A stretch of 64,000 nucleotides of DNA from Burkholderia sp. NRF60-BP8 (lineage in GTDB: Bacteria > Pseudomonadota > Gammaproteobacteria > Burkholderiales > Burkholderiaceae): contig NZ_CP013373.1 in the NCBI RefSeq assembly GCF_001522585.2, positions 2,046,001-2,110,000 of the forward strand. The letters run 5' to 3'. The position numbers were made by a program, and so were the translations under genes. Each line of letters opens with the position of its first letter. The first letter of the stretch is position 1. Shown here piece by piece: positions 8,532-19,092 of this stretch. Under the pieces are notes generated by a model. The model was not told the origin of the DNA, ran no database searches, and was given only the letters and a program-made list of their open reading frames with translations.

Positions 8532-11500
8532 TCAGCCGATCCAGCGGCGCGCGTTGCGGAACACACGCATCCACGGGCTCGCTTCACCCCAGCCTTCCGG
8601 GTGCCAGCTCATCGTGACCGTGCGATGCACGCGTTCCATATGCGGCATCAGCACCGAGAAGCGGCCGTCGGCGGTCGTGACCGACGTGATGCCGGCGGGC
8701 GACCCGTTCGGGTTGAACGGATAGCGCTCGGTCGCTTCGCCGCGGTGGTCGACGTAACGCATCGCGACCGCCACGCGATCGATGTCGCCCTGCTGCGAGA
8801 AGTCCGCATAGCCTTCGCCGTGCGCGACCGCCACGGGAATGCGCGAGCCTTCCATCCCCGCGAAGAAGATCGACGGCGACTTCTCCACCTCGACGAACGA
8901 GAAGCGCGCCTCGAACTGCTCGGACTTGTTGCGCGTGAACTTCGGCCACGCTTCGGCGCCGGGGATCATCGACGCGAGGCTCGACAGCATCTGGCAGCCG
9001 TTGCAGATACCGAGTGCGAACGTGTCGGGACGCGCAAAGAAGGCCGAGAACATGTCGGCGAGGTTCGCGTTGAAACGGATCGTCTTCGCCCAGCCTTCGC
9101 CAGCGCCCAGCACGTCGCCGTACGAGAAGCCGCCGCACGCGACCGCGCCCGCGAAATCGGCCAGCGTCGCGCGGCCCGCGAGCAGGTCACTCATGTGCAC
9201 GTCGTGCGCGTCGAAGCCCGCGCGATCGAACGCATACGCGGTTTCCAGATGCGAGTTCACGCCCTGTTCGCGCAGGATCGCGACGCGTGGCCGTGCGCCC
9301 GTCGCGATGAACGGCGCGGCGACGTCGTCGGCCGGATCGAACGTCAGCACCGGCGAGAGGCCCGGATCGGCCGCGTCGAGCAGCGCGTCGTATTCGGCGT
9401 CCGCGCAGGCGGGGTTGTCGCGCAGGCGCGCGATGCGCCAGCTCACTTCGCTCCATGCACGATGGAGTTCGGTACGCGGCGCGTCGAAGATCTTCTTCGC
9501 ATCGCGGTACACCTCGATCACGTCGCGATCGTTGACCGAGCCGATCACGTGCGAACACGTCGACAGGCCGAACTCGCGCAGCGCACCGAGCACCGCGTCG
9601 CGATCGGACGCGCGCACCTGCACGACGGCACCGAGTTCTTCGGAGAACAGCGCGCGCAGCGTGCGGTCGTCGCGACGGCCGCTCGTCTGTTTCGCCCAGT
9701 CCTTCGCGTCGCCGTAGTCGGATTCGTGGTCCGGGTCGAGCGTCAGCATGTCGACGTTCAGCGACACGCCCGCATGGCCCGCGAACGCCATTTCGCACAC
9801 GGTCGCCCACAGGCCGCCGTCCGAGCGGTCGTGGTACGCGAGCAGCTTGCCCTGTGCATTGAGCGACTGGATCGCGTCGAAGAAGCGCTTCAGGTCTTCC
9901 GCGTCGTCGACGTCCGGCGTCGCATTGCCGACCTGCTGCGTGACCTGCGCGAAGATGCTGCCGCCCATCCGGTTCTTGCCGCGGCCGAGGTCGATCGCGA
10001 TCAGCACGCTGTCGCCCGCGTCCGCCACGCGGCGCAGTTGCGGCGTAAGATGACGGCGCACGTCCTCGACCGGCGCGAACGCCGAGATGATCAGCGACAC
10101 CGGCGACACCACTTCCTTCGCGACGCCCTGCTCGTCCCACTTCGTCTTCATCGACAGCGAATCCTTGCCGACCGGGATGCCGATCCCGAGCGCCGGGCAC
10201 AGCTCCATGCCGATCGCCTTGACCGTGTCGAACAGCGCGGCGTCCTCGCCGGCCGTGCCGCACGCGGCCATCCAGTTCGCCGACAGCTTCAGCTTGTCGA
10301 GCGACGCGATCGGCGCGCTCGCGATGTTCGTGATCGCTTCGCCGACGGCCATGCGGCCCGATGCCGGCGCGTCGATCACCGCGAGCGGCGTACGCTCGGC
10401 CATCGTCATCGCCTCGCCCTTGAAGCCCGCATAGTCGAGCGCGGTGATCGCGCAGTCGGCCACCGGCACTTGCCACGGGCCGACCATCTGGTCGCGCACC
10501 GACGTACCGCCGACCGAACGGTCGCCGATCGTGATCAGGAACGACTTGCTGCCGACCGTCGGATGCTTCAGCACGTCGAGCGCGACTGCCGACAGCGCGA
10601 CGCCCGTCACGTCGACCGGCGCACGCTCGGTGCGCACGCGCGCGACGTCGCGGTGCATGCGCGGCGGCTTGCCGAGCAGCACTTCCATCGGCATGTCGAC
10701 CGGGTATTGGTCGGCGCCCGTCGCTTCGTCGTCGACGAGCTTCAGCTGGCGTTCGTCGGTCGCGACGCCGACCACCGCGAACGGGCAGCGCTCGCGCGCG
10801 CAGATCGCCTCGAAGCGCGGCAGGTCGGCCGGCGCGATCGCCAGCACGTAACGCTCCTGCGCCTCGTTCGACCAGATTTCGCGCGGCGACAGGCCCGATT
10901 CCTCGAGCGCGACCTTGCGCAGTTCGAAGCGCGCGCCCTTGCCCGCGCCGTCGACGATCTCGGGGAACGCGTTCGACAGGCCGCCCGCGCCGACGTCGTG
11001 GATGCTCAGGATCGGGTTTTCCGCGCCGAGCTGCCAGCAGCCGTTGATCACTTCCTGCGCGCGCCGCTCGATTTCCGGGTTGCCGCGCTGCACCGAGTCG
11101 AAATCGAGCTCGGCCGTGTTCGCGCCGGTCGCCATCGAGCTGGCCGCGCCGCCGCCCATGCCGATCCGCATGCCGGGGCCGCCGATCTGGATCAGCAGCG
11201 AGCCCGCCGGCACGTCGTGCTTGTGCGTGTGCTGATCCGCGATGTTGCCGAGGCCGCCCGCGATCATGATCGGCTTGTGATAGCCGTGCACCGTGCCGCC
11301 GACGTTCTGCTCGTACACGCGGAAGTAGCCGCCGAGGTTCGGGCGGCCGAATTCGTTGTTGAACGCGGCGCCGCCGAGCGGGCCGTCGATCATGATCTGC
11401 AGCGGCGACGCGATGCGGTCCGGACGGCCGTACGGGCCGTGCTGCTCGTTCGGGTTGCGCTCGGCCACCGGCTGCGCCGCGTCGCGTGCGTTTTCCCACG

Positions 11501-12596
11501 ACTGGCGGGCGTCGGGCAGGTCGAGGTTCGACACGGTGAAGCCCGTGAGGCCGGCCTTCGGACGCGCGCCGCGGCCCGTCGCGCCTTCGTCGCGGATCTC
11601 GCCGCCCGCGCCGGTCGCCGCGCCCGGGAACGGCGAGATCGCCGTCGGGTGGTTGTGCGTCTCGACCTTCATCAGCGTGTGCGTGAGCTCGGTGTGGCGG
11701 CCGTAACGCTCGCCCGGCTCGCCGGCCGCGCCCGCCTTGCGCGGGAACCAGCGCTCGGCTTCGGCGCCGACCATGATCGACGAGTTGTCCGAATACGCGA
11801 CGATCGTGCCCTGCGGGCTCAGCTTCTCGGTGTTGCGGATCATCGCGAACAGCGACATGTCCTGCGCTTCGCCGTCGATCGTCCACTGCGCGTTGAAGAT
11901 CTTGTGGCGGCAGTGTTCGCTGTTCGCCTGCGCGAACATCATCAGCTCGACGTCGGTCGGGTTGCGTTCGAGCTTGCGGAACGCGTCGACCAGGTAGTCG
12001 ATCTCGTCGTCGGCGAGCGCGAGGCCCAGCTCGACGTTCGCGCGCTCCAGCGCGCCGCGGCCGGCGCCCAGCACGTCGACGCTCGCGAGCGGCTTGGCCG
12101 GCAGCTCGTCGAACAGGTGCTTCGCGTCGTCGCGCGCCGCGACCACGCTTTCGGTCATCCGGTCATGCAGCGCGGCCGCGACGGTCGCGCGTGCGTCGTC
12201 CGACAGCGCCTTCTTGCCGCCGAGGAGGCCCGACTTCAGCGTGACCGTGAATTCGACGCCGCGCTCGATGCGGCGCACGTGCGTGAGGCCGCAGTGCTGC
12301 GCGATGTCGGTCGCCTTGCTCGCCCACGGCGAGACCGTGCCGAAGCGCGGCAGCACGACGAAGGTCTCGGTCGCGCCCTTCTCGCCCGCCGGCCGGAACG
12401 GCTCGCCGTAGTGCATCAGCGCATCGATGCGCGCGCTGTCGTCGGTCGACAGCGGCTCGGCCGCATTGACGAAGTGCAGGAACTGGCCGCGCACCGCGAC
12501 GATGTTGGCGTCGATTTGCCTGAGCGTGTCGAGCAGACGGGTTTGACGGAAATCGGAGAGGGCCGAAGCGCCGGGAAAACACGAGAAGTGAGCCAT
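8532..12596 (-). CDS. purL: phosphoribosylformylglycinamidine synthase
   Basis: Large single-chain FGAM synthase (1354 residues; proteobacterial PurL is about 1300). It converts FGAR, glutamine and ATP to FGAM in the fourth step of purine synthesis. The N-terminal domain starts [17 protein letters not shown]. The paired AIRS-like ATP-binding domains include [19 protein letters not shown] and [16 protein letters not shown]. The C-terminal glutamine amidotransferase domain has its nucleophile cysteine in GICNGCQML and ends with the MPHMERVHR segment. The ATG at 12596 matches the family N-terminus; the extended frame upstream is low-complexity. An acetyltransferase gene follows it directly. Confidence 0.98.
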   Translation of the reverse strand: MAHFSCFPGASALSDFRQTRLLDTLRQIDANIVAVRGQFLHFVNAAEPLSTDDSARIDALMHYGEPFRPAGEKGATETFVVLPRFGTVSPWASKATDIAQHCGLTHVRRIERGVEFTVTLKSGLLGGKKALSDDARATVAAALHDRMTESVVAARDDAKHLFDELPAKPLASVDVLGAGRGALERANVELGLALADDEIDYLVDAFRKLERNPTDVELMMFAQANSEHCRHKIFNAQWTIDGEAQDMSLFAMIRNTEKLSPQGTIVAYSDNSSIMVGAEAERWFPRKAGAAGEPGERYGRHTELTHTLMKVETHNHPTAISPFPGAATGAGGEIRDEGATGRGARPKAGLTGFTVSNLDLPDARQSWENARDAAQPVAERNPNEQHGPYGRPDRIASPLQIMIDGPLGGAAFNNEFGRPNLGGYFRVYEQNVGGTVHGYHKPIMIAGGLGNIADQHTHKHDVPAGSLLIQIGGPGMRIGMGGGAASSMATGANTAELDFDSVQRGNPEIERRAQEVINGCWQLGAENPILSIHDVGAGGLSNAFPEIVDGAGKGARFELRKVALEESGLSPREIWSNEAQERYVLAIAPADLPRFEAICARERCPFAVVGVATDERQLKLVDDEATGADQYPVDMPMEVLLGKPPRMHRDVARVRTERAPVDVTGVALSAVALDVLKHPTVGSKSFLITIGDRSVGGTSVRDQMVGPWQVPVADCAITALDYAGFKGEAMTMAERTPLAVIDAPASGRMAVGEAITNIASAPIASLDKLKLSANWMAACGTAGEDAALFDTVKAIGMELCPALGIGIPVGKDSLSMKTKWDEQGVAKEVVSPVSLIISAFAPVEDVRRHLTPQLRRVADAGDSVLIAIDLGRGKNRMGGSIFAQVTQQVGNATPDVDDAEDLKRFFDAIQSLNAQGKLLAYHDRSDGGLWATVCEMAFAGHAGVSLNVDMLTLDPDHESDYGDAKDWAKQTSGRRDDRTLRALFSEELGAVVQVRASDRDAVLGALREFGLSTCSHVIGSVNDRDVIEVYRDAKKIFDAPRTELHRAWSEVSWRIARLRDNPACADAEYDALLDAADPGLSPVLTFDPADDVAAPFIATGARPRVAILREQGVNSHLETAYAFDRAGFDAHDVHMSDLLAGRATLADFAGAVACGGFSYGDVLGAGEGWAKTIRFNANLADMFSAFFARPDTFALGICNGCQMLSSLASMIPGAEAWPKFTRNKSEQFEARFSFVEVEKSPSIFFAGMEGSRIPVAVAHGEGYADFSQQGDIDRVAVAMRYVDHRGEATERYPFNPNGSPAGITSVTTADGRFSVLMPHMERVHRTVTMSWHPEGWGEASPWMRVFRNARRWIG

Positions 12597-12924
12597 GGGC
12601 TGGACTGACGTCGATGAGTCGCGCGAGGTGGCGACGTGGGGCGAAAGGAAGGCCGTAATTATACCCGGAAGTCGGCCGCCCAAGCCCCCCGATCGGTTGT
12701 CCGCATGCACCGCGCCGGTGCCCGGGCGCGCGGCGCGCACGGCCGCGCGCCGGACCGGCCTGCGCGTGCCTGCACGCCGGCCGCCGTGGCGCGGCCGCGC
12801 GGCCCATGTTCCGGCCGGCGCCGGCTCGCGCGCTTTTGGCGCTATCATTCCGGGTTCACCGGGCCCGGCCCTCAGCGAATTCTCACCGGGCGGCGTGCGC
12901 GCCGCCCGTCATCGAAGCAATCCA
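12597..12924. other. intergenic region between divergent purL and dadA-like genes
   Basis: 328 bases without a convincing gene, very GC-rich in the middle. On the minus strand a TATAAT lies at 12658-12663, about 60 bases before purL. On the plus strand TATCAT at 12843-12848 is about 77 bases before the oxidoreductase. Neither has a good -35 hexamer. The open frames here are compositional. Confidence 0.5.
12658..12663 (-). promoter_or_regulatory. -10 element candidate for purL
   Basis: Perfect TATAAT on the minus strand in an otherwise GC-rich stretch, giving a leader of about 55 bases. No good -35 is seen at 16-18 bases, so an activator or extended element would be needed. Confidence 0.35.
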
Positions 12925-14226
12925 ATGGATGTCATCGTCATCGGCGGCGGAATCAGCGGCGTCGCCACCGCCTACCAGCTGCGCGCGGCCGGCCATCGCG
13001 TGTGCGTGGTCGAACGTCACGCGACCGTCGCGCAAGGGGCGACCTACGGCGACGGCGGCGCGCTGCTGCCGAGCCCGCTCGACGTCTGGTTCGGCCCGAC
13101 TTTCATGCGCCAGCGCCAGTCGCGCGACAGCGGCGTGGTCTACAAGCCGGGCTTCAACGGCGGCGTGCGCCACTTCGTCAAGCAGCTCGGCACGCTGCGC
13201 GAGTCCGACGCGTTCGCCGCGCAGTACGCACGACTGCGCCCGCTGATCGACGTGTCGCGCGACGCGCTCGCCGATATCGAGGCGCGCCTCGAGCTCGAAT
13301 TCGAGCAGAAGCCCGGCATCCTGCACGTCGTGCGCGATCCGCGCGACTGGGACGCGCTGCAACCGGCGCTCGACCTGCTGCGCACGCTCGACCAGCCGTA
13401 CCGCACGCTCACCGCCGACGAATGCGCGGCGCTCGAACCGTCGGTGCCGGCCGAGCCCGGCTTCGCCGGCGGCGTGCTGCTCGAAACCGAGCGCACCGGC
13501 AACTGCCCGCTGTTCGCGAAACTGGTCAAGCAGACGCTCGACGAGCACGGCGTGCAGTTCCGCTTCGGTGCGGACGTCGCCGCGATCCGCGTCGACAACG
13601 GCCGCGCGGCGGTCGAACTCGTGCCGCCGGGCAACCGGAGCGCGGCGAAGGCGCGCGAGGTCGACGTGATGTCCGCCGACGCGATCGTGGTCGCTGCCGG
13701 CGCCGGCAGCCTCGCGCTGCTCGAACGGCTCGGCTGGCGCCTGCCGCTGCACCCGGTGCGCGTCCATACGCTCACCGCGCCGGTCGCGTACGAAGAACAC
13801 GCACCGCACCTAAGCGTCGTCGATTCGATCAAGCGGATCTCGATCACGCGCACCCACCAGCGGCTGCGCATCGGTGGAGCCGCCGTGCTGCAGAGCGTGG
13901 CCGAGACCGCGAAGCCGCTCGCCGAGCCGCTGTCCGAAGCCGCGCTCGCGCTGCTCGGCCAGGCCGTCCACGACTGGGTGCCGGGCGCCGCGAAGATCTC
14001 GGCCGCGCTGTCGTGGCAAGGCATGCAATTGCTGTCGCCGGACGGTCTGCCCGTCGTGGGTCCGACCCCGCATCCGCGCGTGTTCGTCAATTTCGGCCAT
14101 GGCCCGGCCGGCTGGGGCCTCGCGTGCGGGTCTGCTAAAGTGGTGACCGACTATCTGGGCGGCAACGTCCAGCACTGGTCCGCCGACACGCTCGCCGCGC
14201 TGAGCGCCGGCCGCTTCACGACCTGA
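12925..14226 (+). CDS. FAD-dependent D-amino-acid dehydrogenase-like oxidoreductase (DadA family)
   Basis: 433 residues. A dinucleotide-binding GGGISGVATAYQL motif begins at residue 8. The body is DAO-type, with YGDGGALLPSPLDVW near the flavin, a GGVLLETERTGNCPLFAKL substrate-domain stretch and the C-terminal NFGHGPAGWGLACGS FAD-contact motif. The family oxidises D-amino acids or related amines and passes electrons to the respiratory chain. It is probably a dadA paralogue; no alanine racemase gene is adjacent, so the substrate is open. The ATG start gives the FAD motif at the expected distance from the N-terminus. nnr follows after 55 bases in the same direction. Confidence 0.88.
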   Translation: MDVIVIGGGISGVATAYQLRAAGHRVCVVERHATVAQGATYGDGGALLPSPLDVWFGPTFMRQRQSRDSGVVYKPGFNGGVRHFVKQLGTLRESDAFAAQYARLRPLIDVSRDALADIEARLELEFEQKPGILHVVRDPRDWDALQPALDLLRTLDQPYRTLTADECAALEPSVPAEPGFAGGVLLETERTGNCPLFAKLVKQTLDEHGVQFRFGADVAAIRVDNGRAAVELVPPGNRSAAKAREVDVMSADAIVVAAGAGSLALLERLGWRLPLHPVRVHTLTAPVAYEEHAPHLSVVDSIKRISITRTHQRLRIGGAAVLQSVAETAKPLAEPLSEAALALLGQAVHDWVPGAAKISAALSWQGMQLLSPDGLPVVGPTPHPRVFVNFGHGPAGWGLACGSAKVVTDYLGGNVQHWSADTLAALSAGRFTT

Positions 14227-14281
14227 CCGCCGCCGCGGGCCGACCCGTGGCGGCATCCTTGCCTGCCGCCACGATCCCGCG

Positions 14282-15826
14282 ATGACCGTTACCCACCCCC
14301 TTCCCGATTCCGATCCGATCGCGCTGCTGCGCGTCGCCGACCTGCGCGCGGCCGAAGCCGATGCGACCGCCGCGCTGCCGCCGCACACGTTGATGGGCCG
14401 CGCCGGCGCCGCCGCCGCGCGCTGGCTGTCCGAGCGCGTCGCCGGCGACGATCGCCCCGTCTGGTTCGCGGTCGGCCCCGGCAACAACGGCGGCGACGCG
14501 CTGGTGGCCGCCGCGCAGCTCCAGCAGCTCGGTGTCGCGACGCATGCGTGGATGCCGGTGCCGGTCAAGCCGGACGACGCGCAATGGGCGCTCGGCCTCG
14601 CGCGCGCGGCGGGCGTGCCGTTGTCGACCACCCCGCCTGCGTCGCTGGAAGGCTACGCGTGGGTCGTCGACGGGCTGTTCGGCATCGGCCTCGGCCGCGC
14701 GCTCGACGGCGTGTTCGCCGAGCAGGCCGCACGCATCGCCGCTCATGCGCGCGGCGGCCGCCGCGTGCTCGCACTCGACCTGCCGAGCGGGCTCGACGGC
14801 GACACGGGCCGGATCGTCGGCGCGGGCGTCGCCGTCGCGGCCACCCACACGCTCACCTTCATCGGCGCGAAGCCCGGCCTCTACATGGGCGACGGCCGCG
14901 ATCTCGCCGGCGAGATCCACGTCGCGTCGCTCGACGTCGCGCCGCCCGCCGCGCCGGCCATCGTGCTGAACGCGCCCGCGCGGTTCGCCGCGGCGCTGCC
15001 CGCGCGCGCCTTCTCGTCCCACAAGGGCACGTACGGCAGCCTCGCGGTGCTCGGCGGCGACACGGGCACGTGCGGTGCCCCGATCCTCGCCGCCCGCGCC
15101 GCGCTGTTCGCGGGCGCCGGCAAGGTGTACGTCGGCTTTCTGGGCGCGGGCGCGCCGCCGTACGATCCGCCGTTTCCCGAACTGATGCTGCATCCGGCCG
15201 ACACCCTGGACCTCGGCGCGATGACCGCCATCGCGGCCGGTTGCGGGCTCGGCACGCGCGAGGCCGCGGCGACGCTCGTGCGCGACGTGCTCGCACGAGA
15301 CGTCGCGACGCTGCTCGATGCCGACGCGATGAACCTCGTCGCGACGCACGCGGACCTCGCGACCGCCGTCGCCGCACGCGGCGTGCGCGGCACGCCGTGC
15401 GTGCTGACGCCGCACCCGCTCGAAGCCGCACGCCTGCTCGGCGGCGACACGGCAGCCGTGCAGCGCGATCGCGTCGCGGCCGCGCAGGCGCTCGCCGCCC
15501 GTTACGCGGGCATCGTCGTGCTGAAAGGCGCGGGCACGGTGATTGCGGCGCCCGACGGGCGCGTGACGATCAACCCGACCGGCAACGCGGCGCTCGCCAC
15601 CGGCGGCACCGGCGACGTGCTCGGCGGCCTGATCGGCGCGCTGCTCGCGCAGCGGGTCGCGCCGTACGAAGCCGCGCTGGCCGGCGTCTATCTGCACGGC
15701 CTCGCGGCCGATACGCTGACCGCGCACGGCGCCGGCCCGGCCGGGCTGACCGCGGGCGAGCTCGCGCCGATGGTCCGCACGCTGATCAATCGCCTTTTTT
15801 ATCCGTCGCCGCGCGCCGACACGTAA
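14282..15826 (+). CDS. nnr: bifunctional NAD(P)H-hydrate epimerase / ADP-dependent dehydratase
   Basis: Repairs damaged NADH/NADPH hydrates. 514 residues in the standard fused arrangement: an N-terminal YjeF_N epimerase domain (about 1-215, with GPGNNGGDALVAA and DGLFGIGLGR) and a C-terminal carbohydrate-kinase-like dehydratase domain (about 235-505, with GSLAVLGGDTGT and the nucleotide loop ALATGGTGDVLGG). The protein is soluble with no signal peptide. The spacing of 55 bases suggests cotranscription with the upstream flavoprotein gene. pgi follows after its own -10-like TATACT at 15833-15838. Confidence 0.96.
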   Translation: MTVTHPLPDSDPIALLRVADLRAAEADATAALPPHTLMGRAGAAAARWLSERVAGDDRPVWFAVGPGNNGGDALVAAAQLQQLGVATHAWMPVPVKPDDAQWALGLARAAGVPLSTTPPASLEGYAWVVDGLFGIGLGRALDGVFAEQAARIAAHARGGRRVLALDLPSGLDGDTGRIVGAGVAVAATHTLTFIGAKPGLYMGDGRDLAGEIHVASLDVAPPAAPAIVLNAPARFAAALPARAFSSHKGTYGSLAVLGGDTGTCGAPILAARAALFAGAGKVYVGFLGAGAPPYDPPFPELMLHPADTLDLGAMTAIAAGCGLGTREAAATLVRDVLARDVATLLDADAMNLVATHADLATAVAARGVRGTPCVLTPHPLEAARLLGGDTAAVQRDRVAAAQALAARYAGIVVLKGAGTVIAAPDGRVTINPTGNAALATGGTGDVLGGLIGALLAQRVAPYEAALAGVYLHGLAADTLTAHGAGPAGLTAGELAPMVRTLINRLFYPSPRADT

Positions 15827-15937
15827 CGCCGCTATACTGACTGCCCCGCCGCACGGCGGGCCTTCTCGTCCGCCGGCTTTCCGATCCCGATGAGCCGGCG
15901 CGGCATTCCTCCCGATTCACGCTTCACTCGAACCGCC

Positions 15938-17560
15938 ATGACGCTGAAATCGCTCCCCGCCTGGACTGCCCTTCAATCCCACTTCGAACGGATCCGCCAC
16001 GCGCGGCTGCGCGACTGGTTCGCGCCGGAAAACGACCGCGCGCCGACCCGCGCCGAACGCTTCACGATTCCGGGCGGCGGTCTCGCGGCCGATTTCTCGA
16101 AGAACCGCATCGACGACGAAACGCTGCGCCTGCTCGTGCAGCTCGCGCGCGACGCGGGCGTCGAAGCGCGCCGCGACGCGATGTTCGCGGGCGAGATCGT
16201 CAACCCGACCGAAGGCCGCGCCGCGCTGCACACCGCACTGCGCGCGACCGACCCGCAGGCGCCGTTCCACGCGCAGGTGAGCGCCGAGCGCGCGAAGATG
16301 GCGACGTTCGCGCGCGCCGTGCGCGGCGGCACGTGGACGGGCTATACGGGCAAGCGCATCCGCCACGTGATCAACATCGGCATCGGCGGCTCCGATCTCG
16401 GGCCGAAGATGGTCGTGCATGCACTGCACCACGTCGCGACGCCCGACATCTCGACGCACTTCGTGTCGAACGTCGATGGCGCCGATCTCGCACGCGTGCT
16501 CGAACAGGTCGATCCCGAGGAAACGCTCGCGATCGTCGTGTCGAAGACCTTCACGACGCTCGAGACGATGACGAACGCGCGCTCGCTGCGCGACTGGTTC
16601 GTCGCGCGCGGCTGCCCCGAGGAGGCGCTCGCGAAGCACTTCGTCGGCGTGTCGGCGAACCCGGCCGAAGTCGTGAAGTTCGGTATCGCCGCCGACAACG
16701 TGTTCGAAATGTGGGATTGGGTCGGCGGCCGCTATTCGCTGTGGTCGGCGGTCGGCCTGTCGATCATGATCGCGGTGGGCCCCGAGCAGTTCGACGAGTT
16801 GCTGGCCGGCGCGAACGACATGGATCGTCACTTCCGCGAAGCGCCGCTCGAGCGCAACCTGCCGGTGCTGCTCGGCTTGATCGGCATCTGGTACCGGAAT
16901 TTCTTCGGCTCGCAGAGCTATCTCGTCGCGCCGTATTCGGAAGCGCTGCACTACCTGCCGTCGTACCTGCAACAGCTCGAAATGGAGAGCAACGGCAAAT
17001 CCGCGCGCCTGGACGGCGCCTTCGTCGACTACCCGACGTCGGCCGTCACGTGGGGCGAGCCCGGCACCAACGGCCAGCATGCGTTCTTCCAGATGCTGCA
17101 CCAGGGGCCGACGATCGTGCCGATCGACTTCATCGCGGTGCTGACGCCCGAGCATCCGCTCGCGAGCCACCATCCGAAGCTGCTCGCGAACTGCTTCGCG
17201 CAGAGCGAGGCGTTGATGCTCGGTCGCACGCTCGAAGAAGCGCGCAAGATCGCCGGGCCCGGCAAGGAAGCGCTCGCGCCGCACCTGACGTTCCCCGGCA
17301 ACCGCCCGACCACGACGCTGCTCGTCGATGCGCTGACGCCGCGCACGCTCGGCGCGCTGATCGCGCTCTACGAACACAAGGTGCTGGTGCAGGCGACGGT
17401 GTGGGACATCAATCCGTTCGACCAGTGGGGCGTCGAGCTCGGCAAGATTCTCGGCAAGGTCGTCGAAGCCGACCTGTCGGCCGAATCGGTCGATCCAGCG
17501 AAGCACGACTCGTCGACCACGGCGTTGATCGAGCGCGCCCGCGCGGCGCTCAAGCGTTGA
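15938..17560 (+). CDS. pgi: glucose-6-phosphate isomerase
   Basis: Interconverts glucose-6-phosphate and fructose-6-phosphate. 540 residues, normal for the long bacterial form. Family blocks are present: [66 protein letters not shown] and the C-terminal QWGVELGK with the catalytic lysine. The ATG at 15938 (MTLKSLPAW) matches the family start; the in-frame ATG at 15890 would add 16 residues. A TATACT at 15833-15838 may be its -10, giving a leader of about 95 bases. The next gene runs the opposite way, so pgi ends its unit. Confidence 0.98.
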   Translation: MTLKSLPAWTALQSHFERIRHARLRDWFAPENDRAPTRAERFTIPGGGLAADFSKNRIDDETLRLLVQLARDAGVEARRDAMFAGEIVNPTEGRAALHTALRATDPQAPFHAQVSAERAKMATFARAVRGGTWTGYTGKRIRHVINIGIGGSDLGPKMVVHALHHVATPDISTHFVSNVDGADLARVLEQVDPEETLAIVVSKTFTTLETMTNARSLRDWFVARGCPEEALAKHFVGVSANPAEVVKFGIAADNVFEMWDWVGGRYSLWSAVGLSIMIAVGPEQFDELLAGANDMDRHFREAPLERNLPVLLGLIGIWYRNFFGSQSYLVAPYSEALHYLPSYLQQLEMESNGKSARLDGAFVDYPTSAVTWGEPGTNGQHAFFQMLHQGPTIVPIDFIAVLTPEHPLASHHPKLLANCFAQSEALMLGRTLEEARKIAGPGKEALAPHLTFPGNRPTTTLLVDALTPRTLGALIALYEHKVLVQATVWDINPFDQWGVELGKILGKVVEADLSAESVDPAKHDSSTTALIERARAALKR

Positions 17561-17628
17561 AGCGCTGACGCGACCGCGTCATGCCCGTGCCGGCCGCGCG
17601 ATCCGCCCCGCGCGGCCGGCCGGAACGC

Positions 17629-18342
17629 TCACGCGTTGCGCGAAGCCGCGTGCGGCGCGACGATGCGCCCCGCGTCGATCGTGACCGTCGTTGCGCAGCG
17701 GCGCGCGAGTTCGGCATCGTGCGTGACGAGCACGAGCGTCGCGCCATGCGTGCGGTTCAGTTCGAACATCAGGTCGATGACCGCGTGGCCGGTCGCGGCA
17801 TCGAGGCTGCCGGTCGGCTCGTCGGCGAACAGGATCGCCGGGCGCGTGACGAACGCGCGTGCGAGTGCGACGCGCTGTTGTTCGCCACCCGAAAGCAGCT
17901 TCGGATAATGCGCGGTACGCTCGCCGAGACCGACCTGCACGAGCAGCGCCCGGGCGCGGTCGGCCGCATCGCGCGCGCTGATGCCGCCCTGCAGTTCGAG
18001 CGGCAGCATCACATTCTCGAGCGCCGTCAGGTGCGGCATCAACTGGAACGACTGGAATACGAATCCGACCGCGCCGTTGCGCAGCGCCGCGCGTTCGTCC
18101 TCGTCGAGTTGATCGAGCGCGCGACCGAGCAGGCGAACCGTGCCGCTCGTCGCGCTGTCCAACCCCGCAAGCAGGCCGAGCAGCGTCGATTTGCCCGAAC
18201 CCGACGCGCCGACGATCGCGAGGCTGCTGCCCGGCTGCACCGCGAGCGTGATGCCGTCGAGGATCGTCAGCTCGCCCGTTGCATCGGCAACCCGCTTGCA
18301 CACGTCATGGACTTCGATGATCGGATCGGTAATCTTGAACAT
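17629..18342 (-). CDS. ybbA: ABC transporter ATP-binding protein (YbbA/LolD-like)
   Basis: 237-residue ATPase: Walker A GASGSGKST, signature LSGGEQQRVALARAF, Walker B ILFADEPTG and the H-loop VTHD, typical of the MacB/LolD/YbbA group that works with FtsX-like permeases. As in E. coli it is divergent from tesA, which supports the YbbA name. The usual large permease partner (YbbP) is not next to it: downstream is pgi on the other strand. Its start codon overlaps that of tesA in one CATG (18340-18343). It could recruit a permease encoded elsewhere. Transport substrate unknown. Confidence 0.88.
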   Translation of the reverse strand: MFKITDPIIEVHDVCKRVADATGELTILDGITLAVQPGSSLAIVGASGSGKSTLLGLLAGLDSATSGTVRLLGRALDQLDEDERAALRNGAVGFVFQSFQLMPHLTALENVMLPLELQGGISARDAADRARALLVQVGLGERTAHYPKLLSGGEQQRVALARAFVTRPAILFADEPTGSLDAATGHAVIDLMFELNRTHGATLVLVTHDAELARRCATTVTIDAGRIVAPHAASRNA

Positions 18343-19009
18343 GGACACGACATTTCGCTGGAAAAGACGCGCGGCGGCCGCCGCACTGCTGGGCATCCTG
18401 CTGGCCGTCACCGCGCCCGCACGCGCCGCGACGGCGCCGGCATCGAGCCCGCCCGTGATCGTCGTGCTCGGCGACAGCCTGTCGGCCGAATACGGATTGC
18501 CGCGCGACACCGGCTGGGTGTCGCTGCTGCGGCAACGGCTTTCGGCCGAGCGAATCGATTATAGCGTCGCGAACGCCAGCGTCAGCGGCGACACCACGAG
18601 CGGCGGCCGTGCGCGGCTGCCTGCGGTCCTGCAGCGGCTCAAGCCGTCGATCGTCGTCGTCGAGCTCGGCTCGAACGATGCGCTGCGCGGCGTGCCGCTC
18701 GCGACGACCGAGCAGAACCTGCGCGACATCGTCGCGAGCGCGCGGCGCGCCCAGGCAAAAGTCGTGCTGGTCGGCATGTACGTGCCGCCCAATTACGGCC
18801 CCGACTACACGCAGAAGTTCCACGCGGTCTATACGCGGCTGTCGAAAGATCTCGGCGTGCCGCTCGTGCCGTTCCTGCTGGCCGGCATCGAAGACAAGCC
18901 GGACATGTTCCAGGCCGACCAGATGCATCCCGCGCAGCAGGCCCAGCGCATTCTGCTCGACAACGTGTGGCCGACGCTGAAGCCGTTGCTCGGCAAGCCG
19001 CACGGCTGA
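18341..19009 (+). CDS. tesA: SGNH-hydrolase arylesterase / acyl-CoA thioesterase I (TesA-like)
   Basis: 222-residue exported esterase. Residues 1-32 form a signal peptide (arginine-rich start, hydrophobic AAAAALLGILLAVTA, cleavage near ARA). SGNH blocks are visible: VVLGDSLSAEYGL (nucleophile serine), the block II glycine, GSNDALRG (asparagine) and the C-terminal DQMHP catalytic Asp-His pair. The family hydrolyses thioesters, aryl esters and lysophospholipids in the periplasm. The start ATG shares two bases with the ybbA start on the other strand. A strong bidirectional hairpin terminator follows 30 bases after the stop. Confidence 0.93.
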   Translation: MDTTFRWKRRAAAAALLGILLAVTAPARAATAPASSPPVIVVLGDSLSAEYGLPRDTGWVSLLRQRLSAERIDYSVANASVSGDTTSGGRARLPAVLQRLKPSIVVVELGSNDALRGVPLATTEQNLRDIVASARRAQAKVVLVGMYVPPNYGPDYTQKFHAVYTRLSKDLGVPLVPFLLAGIEDKPDMFQADQMHPAQQAQRILLDNVWPTLKPLLGKPHG

Positions 19010-19040
19010 CGGCCCGCCGCGCGCAGGAAAGCCGGAAAAC

Positions 19041-19068
19041 AAAAAGCCCCGCTTCGAGCGGGGCTTTT
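19041..19068. terminator. bidirectional terminator between tesA and ppiD
   Basis: Stem AAAAGCCCCGCT/AGCGGGGCTTTT with a 3-base loop; T-rich on both strands, placed between convergent genes. Confidence 0.85.
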
Positions 19069-19092
19069 CGATGGTTGCGGGCGAAACGATGC

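Noticed and set aside
8601..12608. A 1335-codon plus-strand open frame opposite purL.
   Set aside because: Very high arginine, histidine and valine content and no recognisable domain; it mirrors purL codon bias.
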